Positions 1 to 6,732 of a DNA stretch of 64,000 nucleotides are shown here, one piece after another; within the stretch, counting starts at the first letter, position 1, and each line of letters opens with the position of its first letter. The DNA is from Bradyrhizobium sp. BRP22 (GTDB lineage: Bacteria; Pseudomonadota; Alphaproteobacteria; Rhizobiales; Xanthobacteraceae). Made by a program: the position numbers and the translations under genes. The stretch is from assembly GCF_020194175.1 (NCBI RefSeq), contig NZ_JADYVX010000017.1:85936-149935 (forward strand), written 5' to 3'. The notes below the pieces were generated by a model that worked only from the letters and a program-made list of their open reading frames with translations, was not told the origin of the DNA and searched no databases.

Positions 1-397
1 CGTCGCCGATGCGGGCACGCTTCTCGAGATCGATCACCGTTACCGTGTTGTCGTTCTCGTTGGCGACATACATGACCTTGCCCGCGGCATCCTGAGCGAA
101 CAGTTCCGGATCGGGGCCCGAGGGCAGGGTGTCCACCACCTCCTGCTTCTTGGCGTCGATCACCTGGATGGTGTCGTCGTCGCCGACCGCGACCATCACG
201 AACTTGCCGTCGCGGCTGAATTCGATGCCGCGCGGTCGCTGGCCGACCTTGATGGTTTTTGTCACGGTCCAGCTATCGGTGTCGATCACGGAGACCGTGT
301 TGCCTTTCTCGTTGGAGACGTAGGCCATGAAGGCAGAGGCGGGTGCGGCGGCCGCAAGCCAAAGGACCGTTCCGGAAAGTAAATAACGGCGCCACAT
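1..397 (-). CDS. PQQ-catabolism-associated beta-propeller protein (3' end beyond window)
   Basis: Partial gene running off the left edge; about 132 codons are visible from an ATG at 397. The N-terminus (MWRRYLLSG, then an LAAAAPASAF stretch) is a signal peptide, so the product is periplasmic. It is followed by YVTN-type propeller blades: AYVSNEKGNTVSVID, VAVGDDDTIQVID and YVANENDNTVTVID recur about every 40 residues. Signal peptide, repeats and a neighbouring substrate-binding protein match the beta-propeller protein found with PQQ-dependent alcohol dehydrogenase systems (TIGR03866 type). Its exact role is unknown; it is presumed to serve the periplasmic quinoprotein. The gene lies only 14 bp downstream of the binding-protein gene, so the two are probably cotranscribed. 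Confidence 0.85.
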   Translation of the reverse strand, partial: MWRRYLLSGTVLWLAAAAPASAFMAYVSNEKGNTVSVIDTDSWTVTKTIKVGQRPRGIEFSRDGKFVMVAVGDDDTIQVIDAKKQEVVDTLPSGPDPELFAQDAAGKVMYVANENDNTVTVIDLEKRARIGD

Positions 398-411
398 GCG
401 CGATCTCTCCC

Positions 412-1593
412 TCACTGCAGCTTGCATTTTGTTTCGGGGCGGTCGACGCCGAGCGTGTCGAGCTCGGAGACCTGGTGCAGGAACCCTTCCTGCGGCGACA
501 CCGAGACCACCATGCGCCCGTCGACCAGGAGAATCGGCTGGCGAAGCTGCTGGTTCCAGTTTCGCAGCGTCAGCCGCGTTCCCTTGAACGCGGCCACCGA
601 GAAATCCGGCCCTTTGAGGAAAGCGAACAGCTTCTTCGGGTCACCTGAATTCGTGCGCGAGGCGGCTTCGCCGATCATGCGCGTGGCGGTCCAGGCCTGC
701 ATGTCGAGCGCGGTCATGCGCCGCGAATTCAGTTTCACGAAGCGGTTCTGGATCTGGATCGCGCCCCACTGGTCCTGCGCCGCGTCCCAGCTTGTCGGCA
801 CCAGCCCGGCGGAGCCCGCAACCGGCCGCGGGTCCCAGGTGCGATAGGGCAGATAGGACGCGAAGACCTCGCTTTCGTCGGCGGCAACCAGTACGTCATA
901 GGCGGCAATCTGCTGGGTGAAGACCGGCATCTGCCGTTGGATCAGCGTCACGCCGCTGTCGGTGCGGCGCGCGCCGCCGGTGTCCTCGAAAGTCTTCTCC
1001 TGCACGATCTTGGCGCCGAACCGCGTCGCGGCGCGGCGCAGCGCGTCGGCATAGAGCTTGTCCTTGTCATGCGAGCCGACCACCAGGAACCAGCGCTTCC
1101 ACTGCTTCCACACCAGATATTGCGCCAGCGCATCCGCCAGCATCGACCGTGTCGGCGCGACGTGGATCACGTTGGCGCGGCAGTCCTGCTCGCGCAGCCG
1201 GTCGTCGATCGCGCCGGCGTTCAAGAGCACGGTGCCGCGATCGCGCAGCGCATCCGCCGCCTGCAGCAGCGCATCCGGCGGGAGATCGGCGATGATGAAA
1301 CCGTTGCGATCGGCGAGCGCGGTCGCGGCCTTCGCCACGTCCTCGCCTTCCCTGAGCCGGACCTCTTCCAGGTTGAAACGCTGGTTGAGGAATTTTCCGG
1401 TGGTGTTGTTGTCTTCGATCGCAAGCCGCGCACCGGCGATGCCGTCATTCTCGGCGGGCTGCTCGACCAGCGACAGCTTCTGCTGAACGCCGGCACGGCC
1501 GAGATAGCCAATGCCGATCTCGATCGGCTCGGCTGAAAGCACAGGCTTCGCCATTGCGACCAGACCGATTGCGGCGACCAGCCATCGGACCAT
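412..1593 (-). CDS. ABC transporter substrate-binding protein, PQQ-dependent alcohol oxidation system
   Basis: 393 residues. I chose the ATG at 1593 because GGGAGG lies five bases upstream and because it begins a signal peptide (MVRWLVAAIGLVAMAKPVLSAEP). Upstream in-frame codons to 1650 are probably not translated. The body has the periplasmic binding protein type I fold of branched-chain amino-acid receptors, with an opening IEIGIGYLGRAG and a long central region rich in Arg and Ala. Linkage to the beta-propeller gene and to S-formylglutathione hydrolase places it in the TIGR03863-type family that accompanies quinoprotein alcohol dehydrogenases. The ligand is unknown; the matching ATPase and permease are not in the visible sequence and may lie to the left. 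Confidence 0.8.
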   Translation of the reverse strand: MVRWLVAAIGLVAMAKPVLSAEPIEIGIGYLGRAGVQQKLSLVEQPAENDGIAGARLAIEDNNTTGKFLNQRFNLEEVRLREGEDVAKAATALADRNGFIIADLPPDALLQAADALRDRGTVLLNAGAIDDRLREQDCRANVIHVAPTRSMLADALAQYLVWKQWKRWFLVVGSHDKDKLYADALRRAATRFGAKIVQEKTFEDTGGARRTDSGVTLIQRQMPVFTQQIAAYDVLVAADESEVFASYLPYRTWDPRPVAGSAGLVPTSWDAAQDQWGAIQIQNRFVKLNSRRMTALDMQAWTATRMIGEAASRTNSGDPKKLFAFLKGPDFSVAAFKGTRLTLRNWNQQLRQPILLVDGRMVVSVSPQEGFLHQVSELDTLGVDRPETKCKLQ

Positions 1594-1795
1594 GTTTCCT
1601 CCCGACGCTCCTCGCCTTGACCCGGCGATGGAGAACCTCTTGGCCTGCAAGATGACTGAATTGTTCTGGCTTGCAACCCCGCATTTTGTCGTTGCGACGT
1701 CCTCGATTCCGCACGATCACGATCATGAGAGCGCGATCAGCCGTCGCGGCAACGATGTCGATTGCCGCCGTGTCGCGCGCCGCGATGAAATTGTT

Positions 1796-2641
1796 TCAGG
1801 CCGTCAGCCGCGCCGCGTGCCAGCGCAGGTGATCGCCCATGAAGGTGGAGATGAAGTAGTAGCTGTGGTCGTAGCCTTCCTGACGACGCAGCAGGAGCGG
1901 GATCTGCGCGTTCGCGCAGGCCTGTTGCAGCAGTTCCGGGCGAAGCTGTTCGGCAAGGAACGAGTCGGCATCACCCACGTCCACCAAGAGGTCGGAAAAT
2001 CGCGCACCATCCTCGATCAGCGCCACCGTGTCATGCCTGCGCCAGGCGCTTCTGTCATCGCCGAGATAGCCGCCGAGTGCCTTGATGCCCCAGGGCACCT
2101 GTGATGGCGCCACGATCGGCGCAAAAGCGCTCGCCGCGCGGTAGCGGTTGGGATGGCGCAGCGCCACCGTCAGTGCGCCATGACCGCCCATGGAATGGCC
2201 CATGATCGACTGCCGCACGGGATCGACAGGGAAATGCGCGGCAACGAGCTGCGGCAATTCCTGGGTCACATAACCCCACATCCGGTAGTTCTGGGCAAAC
2301 GGATCCTGCGTCGCGTCGACATAGAAGCCGGCGCCAAGCCCGAAGTCGTATGCGCCGGCGGGATCGCCGGGCACGCCTTCGCCGCGCGGGCTGGTGTCGG
2401 GCGCCACGAAGATCAGGCCGAGGTCGGCGCAGGTGGCGCGGTACTCACCTTTCTCCGTAACATTGGCATGGGTGCAGGTCAGGCCGGAGAGATAGAACAC
2501 CACCGGCAGCTTCGCGCCCGCCGGATGCGGGGGAACGTAGACCGAAAAGGTCATGTCGGTCTTGGTTTCGCGGCTGGCATGCTTGTACACGCCCTGGATG
2601 CCGCCATGGGATTTGTTGGTCGAAACGGTTTGAATCGTCAT
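1796..2641 (-). CDS. fghA: S-formylglutathione hydrolase
   Basis: 281 residues, the usual length for the esterase-D family. It hydrolyses S-formylglutathione to formate and glutathione, the last step of glutathione-dependent formaldehyde oxidation in the cytoplasm. The nucleophile motif GHSMGGHGA places Ser at about 150. An Asp in DVGDADSF and the His in GYDHSYYF complete the alpha/beta-hydrolase triad, and the LSGLTCTHANVTEK segment near residues 51-64 is typical of the family. Its place next to PQQ alcohol-oxidation genes fits C1 metabolism: methanol to formaldehyde to formate. The glutathione-dependent formaldehyde dehydrogenase itself is not in the window. Confidence 0.95.
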   Translation of the reverse strand: MTIQTVSTNKSHGGIQGVYKHASRETKTDMTFSVYVPPHPAGAKLPVVFYLSGLTCTHANVTEKGEYRATCADLGLIFVAPDTSPRGEGVPGDPAGAYDFGLGAGFYVDATQDPFAQNYRMWGYVTQELPQLVAAHFPVDPVRQSIMGHSMGGHGALTVALRHPNRYRAASAFAPIVAPSQVPWGIKALGGYLGDDRSAWRRHDTVALIEDGARFSDLLVDVGDADSFLAEQLRPELLQQACANAQIPLLLRRQEGYDHSYYFISTFMGDHLRWHAARLTA

Positions 2642-2672
2642 GATGTTCTAACTCCGGCGCTTGTTTGTTTGC

Positions 2673-2717
2673 GCATGATCCTTTCGGAGAACCGGTGCCC
2701 ACTTTTCCGGATCATGC
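2673..2717. repeat. Palindromic intergenic repeat, family D (full copy)
   Basis: A 45-bp element with complementary ends (GCATGATC and GATCATGC) around a conserved CGGAGAACCGGTGCCCACTTTTCCG core, written here only in outline. It sits between fghA and the response-regulator gene. A degenerate copy lies at 54034-54066. Repeats of this type are scattered through Bradyrhizobium intergenic regions, which supports the taxonomic call. It could act as a transcript-end hairpin for either flanking gene. Confidence 0.75.
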
Positions 2718-2726
2718 GTGCGCAAT

Positions 2727-3347
2727 TCAGGCCACGCCGCTCTCGATCGCCAACCGCACCAGCTCGGCCGAGGTGCGCACGCCGAGTTTCTGGCGCATGA
2801 TCGAAGAGGTGTTGGCGACCGTCTTGTAGGAGGAATGAACCAGCCAGGCGATCTCGGAGAGCGTCTTGCCGGCGCTGAGCAGCCGCAGGATCTCTATCTC
2901 GCGCGGATTGAGCTTCGACAGCGGGCTCTGCGCAGCGGCAGGCCCGGCGAAGGCGACGCGTCGCGCGATCGCGGGTGGCAGATAGACGCCGCCATTGCCG
3001 ACTTCGTGGATGGCTTCGACGAGATCGTTGGGATCGCCGGTCTTCGCCACATAACCCTTGGCGCCGATCTCGATGGCGCGGGCGGCGAACACCGGATCGT
3101 CGTTCATGCTGAACATGATGATGCGCGCCGAATCGTCCCGCGCCAGCATCCGCCGTGCCAGTTCGAAGCCGGAGACGGTCGGCAGATTGATGTCGACCAC
3201 GGAGATATCGGGATGCTCCGCGAGGAACACGCGTTCGCCGCTTTCGGCGTCCGATGCCTCGAGCAGCACGATCTCCGGCTCGTCGGCGAACACGGTGCGG
3301 CAGCCGGAAGCGACGATCGGATGGTCGTCAACGATCAGAACGCGCAT
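2727..3347 (-). CDS. NarL/FixJ-family response regulator
   Basis: 206 residues from the ATG at 3347 (MRVLIVDDHP); an in-frame start at 3392 would only add an unlikely N-terminal tail. The receiver domain covers residues 1-120, with acidic Asp7/Asp8 and the phospho-acceptor Asp52 in VVDINLP. The C-terminal LuxR-type helix-turn-helix, residues 140-200, contains LNPREIEILRLLSAGK and an SSYKTVANTSS recognition helix. It is divergent from the HisKA_3 kinase gene at 3538, which is its probable partner. A 7-bp inverted repeat in the shared promoter region (3464-3486) is a candidate binding site. Closeness to alcohol-oxidation genes suggests control of C1 metabolism, but that is inference. Confidence 0.9.
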   Translation of the reverse strand: MRVLIVDDHPIVASGCRTVFADEPEIVLLEASDAESGERVFLAEHPDISVVDINLPTVSGFELARRMLARDDSARIIMFSMNDDPVFAARAIEIGAKGYVAKTGDPNDLVEAIHEVGNGGVYLPPAIARRVAFAGPAAAQSPLSKLNPREIEILRLLSAGKTLSEIAWLVHSSYKTVANTSSIMRQKLGVRTSAELVRLAIESGVA

Positions 3348-3463
3348 GCTTGAAGTCCCGGATAGCTGCGTCAGCCCGTTGCTGCACCGCATCAGACTGC
3401 ATGAACATCTTCCCGACGGGCGCGCTCATGCATCTCCAGCGCGATTGCTGTACCCTTCGATTA

Positions 3464-3486
3464 GACAGACGCGCTATTTGTCTGTC
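3464..3486. promoter_or_regulatory. Inverted repeat between divergent two-component genes
   Basis: GACAGAC at 3464-3470 and its exact complement GTCTGTC at 3480-3486 are separated by 9 bp. The site is in the 190-bp gap between the response-regulator gene (start 3347) and the kinase gene (start 3538), where a regulator of both would bind. A dimeric NarL-type regulator is the natural candidate. No convincing -10/-35 pair was assigned. Confidence 0.4.
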
Positions 3487-3537
3487 AACGCTCCTCTTAA
3501 TTGAGGAACCGAACGCGGGTGATCGTGGGCAACGGCG

Positions 3538-4911
3538 ATGTGGCAGAAACTTTCCTTGCGCGGGCGGATCAACCTGCTGCTGGCGCTGGTCCTCGCGCTC
3601 GGCCTTGCCATCAACATCGCCCGGCTCATCGTGGAGGCGGGGCCCCGGGTCCAGGCCGAAGACCAGAGCGTTATCAGGTTGGCGCGGGAATTCGTGACCA
3701 CGATCGTTGCCGGGCTGAACGAGGCGCCGGATCCGGACGCCCGGCTCGACGAGATCGTTCGCGATCTGAGCCGGCTGCGTCACGTCAGCATCGCGCGGCA
3801 GGATGGTACGACGGCAAAGTCCGGAAAGGACGCAGCGACTGACAACCCCGAGGAGGGACGGTCACCGCCAGCCTGGTTTGTCGCGCTCGTCCATCCGGAG
3901 ACGACGTCCGTTAGCGTACCGATCAACATCCGCGGCAGATCGGAATCGCTCGTGATCACCTCGCATCCCAATGACGAGATGGCGGAGATCTGGGACGGCA
4001 TAGTCACCCAGCTCGCGGTCGGTTCCGCGATCGTCATTGTGCTCTTTCTGATCATCAGGAGCGTTGTCGGCCGCGCGCTGGCGCCGCTCGAGTCGCTGTC
4101 GCAAGCCATGGCGAAGATCGAGGCCGGGCAGTACGATGTTCGCGTGATGCCGGGCGGCGCGCCGGAACTGGCTGCGATTTGCGGCAAGCTGAACCACCTC
4201 GCGGCCACGCTAGGCGAGGCGATCGAGGACAAGCGGCGGCTCGCCGAACGTGCGGTTTCGCTGCAGGACCGGGAGCGCAAGCAGATCGCGCGCGAACTGC
4301 ACGACGAACTCGGCCCGCATTTGTTCGCGTTGCGCGCCCATGCAAGTGCGCTGATGCGGCTGTCGGATGCGCCCGAAGCAGGTCCGGACCAGGTGCGAAA
4401 GCACGGCGGTGCGATGCTGGAGCAAGTCAATGCGTTGCAGCAGTTCACGCGCCGGATACTGGAGAAGCTGCGGCCGGTCGGGCTCGCCGAGCTCGGCCTT
4501 CACGAGGCGCTCTCCGCGCTGTTCCGCCTGTGGAAGGAATCGCATCCGGAGGTCGCGATCGAAACCAGCATTTCGCCTTCCCTCGGCGAGACCGGAGAGA
4601 CCGCCGATCTCACGATCTATCGCGTCGTCCAGGAGGCGCTCACCAACGCCTTCCGTCACGCCGGCGCGACCGCGGTCAAGGTCACCGTCGAGCCCGCGGA
4701 GCAGGTGGAAGGAGTGCGGGGAATTCGCGGCTGTGCGCGGGTCCGGGTCCGCGACAATGGCCGCGGCTTGAGCCCCGATCACCGGTTCGGCTTCGGCCTG
4801 ACCGGCATGCGCGAGCGCCTGTTGGCGTTGGGCGGCTCGCTGACGGTCTCGTCCGCTGACGGCGTCACAGTGGAGGCGCTCGTTCCCACCGGAGCGCGCT
4901 CCCAGCTCTGA
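3538..4911 (+). CDS. Sensor histidine kinase, HisKA_3 (NarX-like) type
   Basis: 457 residues. A transmembrane segment at about 10-33, a periplasmic sensor loop of about 120 residues and a second membrane segment at about 155-175 lead into a HAMP domain (about 175-228). The phospho-acceptor is His255 in RELHDELGPHLF. The ATPase domain shows the N box (VVQEALTNAFRHAGA) and the G box (DNGRGLSPDHRFGFG, then LTGMRERL). It would autophosphorylate and pass phosphate to the response regulator encoded divergently at 2727-3347. The periplasmic loop has no recognised sensor fold, so the signal is unknown. Neighbouring genes suggest an alcohol- or aldehyde-related cue. Confidence 0.9.
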   Translation: MWQKLSLRGRINLLLALVLALGLAINIARLIVEAGPRVQAEDQSVIRLAREFVTTIVAGLNEAPDPDARLDEIVRDLSRLRHVSIARQDGTTAKSGKDAATDNPEEGRSPPAWFVALVHPETTSVSVPINIRGRSESLVITSHPNDEMAEIWDGIVTQLAVGSAIVIVLFLIIRSVVGRALAPLESLSQAMAKIEAGQYDVRVMPGGAPELAAICGKLNHLAATLGEAIEDKRRLAERAVSLQDRERKQIARELHDELGPHLFALRAHASALMRLSDAPEAGPDQVRKHGGAMLEQVNALQQFTRRILEKLRPVGLAELGLHEALSALFRLWKESHPEVAIETSISPSLGETGETADLTIYRVVQEALTNAFRHAGATAVKVTVEPAEQVEGVRGIRGCARVRVRDNGRGLSPDHRFGFGLTGMRERLLALGGSLTVSSADGVTVEALVPTGARSQL

Positions 4912-4923
4912 TGTCGCAGCGCG

Positions 4924-6534
4924 CTAGACGACGTGAAAGTTGGACACTGAATCGTTTGCGAGCTGGGCGACAAGGTGCAGCTCCCAATCGATATAGGCCT
5001 GCATTGCCGCCGCTGCGTTGTCCGTTCCCTCATAGGGTCGTTTGTAGACATCATCGGGCTGCGAGATCCAGGAATGCCGATCGCGCTCGAGCAGCTGATT
5101 GCTGTCGGTCCAGGCACTCGTTCCGCCTTTCAGCACGGCCACTTTGCGAGGTGTCGAGGCAATGGCGTCAGCGAGCGCGAACCAGGCTTCGTCGCCGTCG
5201 GCGCTGGTCAGAACGATCGTTCCCTCGCCGGGCAGTCGCGGCAGATCCTCCGTGAAACGCGACGCCAGCACGAAGTGCGCGCCGGGGATATGTCCCGCGA
5301 CATAGGCGGGACTGCGCGCGAGATCAATGACGATCCAGTCGTTGCGGTGTGCGATCAACTCGCCGACGTCGATCGCGGGGCCGGAGGCCACCGGCGCCGG
5401 GCGGCGCGGTTGTGGCGTGCCGGCCTCGGTCGGCTCAATCACGTCCGGCCCGACGATGTGAGCCTCCCAGCCCATCTGGATCAGCCAGGATGCGGCCATG
5501 CGCGCGCGAACGCCATCGTCATCGAACAGCACCAGCCGCGATCCGCGCACGGCGACCCATTCGTCCGTGGCCTGGACGAGCTGCCCGCCGGGTGCGGAGG
5601 CGAAGCCGGGCGGATGCCCGCGCTCATATTCTTCCGGTGTCCTCACATCGAGCAGGTAGAGCGTGCGCTCGTTCGCCTGCGCGAGGAAGCGATCGAACAT
5701 GTCGCGATCAAGGGAAGGAACGCCGACGCGCTGCGCCCATTGCGTCGCGCTGGCGAGCGCGGTGGAATAAGTTGCGCCTGGGCGCTGCAGGAACCGGTCG
5801 GTCCGGCCGCGTTCGACCTGGTGTCCCGCCAGGGTCCAGCCGATGGTGCCGTTTCGCAGCGCGAAGATCCTGTTCGGAAGCCCGGCATTGATCAACGACT
5901 GCGTGCCGATGATGCTGCGCGTCCGGCCGGCGCAATTGACGATGATGGTGGTGCCGGGCGCAGGCGCGATTTCCCTGGCGCGAAACGCGAGTTCACCGCC
6001 GGGAACGCTGACGCCGCGCGGAATGCTCATGGTGCGGTATTCCTCGAACCGGCGGGCGTCGAGCACGACCAGATCGGGCTCCGTCTCGATCAGGGCCTTG
6101 ACCTCGTTCGCCGACAGCGAAGGTGTATGGCGGATCGCCTCGACGAGCTCGCCGAACGCCTTGCTCGGCACATTGACGTCGCGAAAGACCTCGCCGACCG
6201 CCCGGTACGCCTCCAGGCCGCCGTCGAGGATCGATACATCGGTGTAGCCGAGCGCTGAAATCCGTTTCGCCGCCCGCTCCGCATATCCTTCGCCGGCGTC
6301 GTAAACGACAATAGGGGCGCTGAAGCGAGGGATCAGATCGAGAACGCGCAGCTCGATCTGCGAAAGCGGCAGCGAGACCGCGAAGAAGGGATGGGCCAGC
6401 GAGTAGGGGCCTTCCTCGCGTACGTCGAGCAACGCCACCTCCTCTCCAGCGCGCCAACGCCGGCGCAATTCCGTAGGCGTCATGAGTGGCGCGGTATCAG
6501 ACCGCTTCGGCTGTGTGCCGGAGATTGGCTTCAT
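4924..6534 (-). CDS. Four-domain rhodanese-like sulfurtransferase, one catalytic Cys
   Basis: 536 residues from the ATG at 6534; an in-frame TTG at 6558 is the alternative. Four rhodanese folds follow one another at roughly 20-115, 135-225, 275-360 and 390-485, each with a domain-opening LLDVR/VLDAR/LLDVR/VIDLA strand. Only the second has the catalytic cysteine loop (IIVNCAGRTRS, Cys about 201). In the others the position is Asp (VVYDAGEGYAE), Asp (VLFDDDGVRA) and Ser (VLTSADGDEA). The enzyme would carry persulfide sulfur on one site, the other domains being structural or regulatory. It is divergent from the TonB-receptor gene across a region with CGGGAA/TTCCCG repeats. No signal peptide, so cytoplasmic. 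Confidence 0.85.
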   Translation of the reverse strand: MKPISGTQPKRSDTAPLMTPTELRRRWRAGEEVALLDVREEGPYSLAHPFFAVSLPLSQIELRVLDLIPRFSAPIVVYDAGEGYAERAAKRISALGYTDVSILDGGLEAYRAVGEVFRDVNVPSKAFGELVEAIRHTPSLSANEVKALIETEPDLVVLDARRFEEYRTMSIPRGVSVPGGELAFRAREIAPAPGTTIIVNCAGRTRSIIGTQSLINAGLPNRIFALRNGTIGWTLAGHQVERGRTDRFLQRPGATYSTALASATQWAQRVGVPSLDRDMFDRFLAQANERTLYLLDVRTPEEYERGHPPGFASAPGGQLVQATDEWVAVRGSRLVLFDDDGVRARMAASWLIQMGWEAHIVGPDVIEPTEAGTPQPRRPAPVASGPAIDVGELIAHRNDWIVIDLARSPAYVAGHIPGAHFVLASRFTEDLPRLPGEGTIVLTSADGDEAWFALADAIASTPRKVAVLKGGTSAWTDSNQLLERDRHSWISQPDDVYKRPYEGTDNAAAAMQAYIDWELHLVAQLANDSVSNFHVV

Positions 6535-6614
6535 TGGAATATCCGGGAAGGAATTCAAGGAGATCGGCCTATAGCAGATATTGTTGCTGGCCGATGCCTG
6601 CGGCTATGACGGGT

Positions 6615-6642
6615 CGGGAATTTTTCCCGATACTTTCGGGAA
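6615..6642. promoter_or_regulatory. Three inverted half-sites in the rhodanese/TonB-receptor divergent region
   Basis: CGGGAA (6615-6620), TTCCCGA (6624-6630) and TCGGGAA (6636-6642) form two overlapping inverted repeats sharing the middle half-site: CGGGAA-N3-TTCCCG and TTCCCGA-N5-TCGGGAA. They lie between the rhodanese start (6534) and the receptor start (6733), about 90 bp upstream of the receptor ATG. The arrangement suggests a cooperative repressor or activator site, possibly metal- or thiol-responsive. Confidence 0.4.
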
Positions 6643-6732
6643 CACTTGCAGGTGGCGTATTGCCGGCATTGCACTCTAGTATCGTTTGAACCGGCGACAA
6701 CAGCCGGACGGTGGGTGGAACGGGTGGGAAAA

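Noticed and set aside
1594..1795. Possible small gene between fghA and the binding-protein gene
   Set aside because: Frames there are short, without ribosome-binding sites, and no hairpin or repeat was found; it is left as a plain promoter region.
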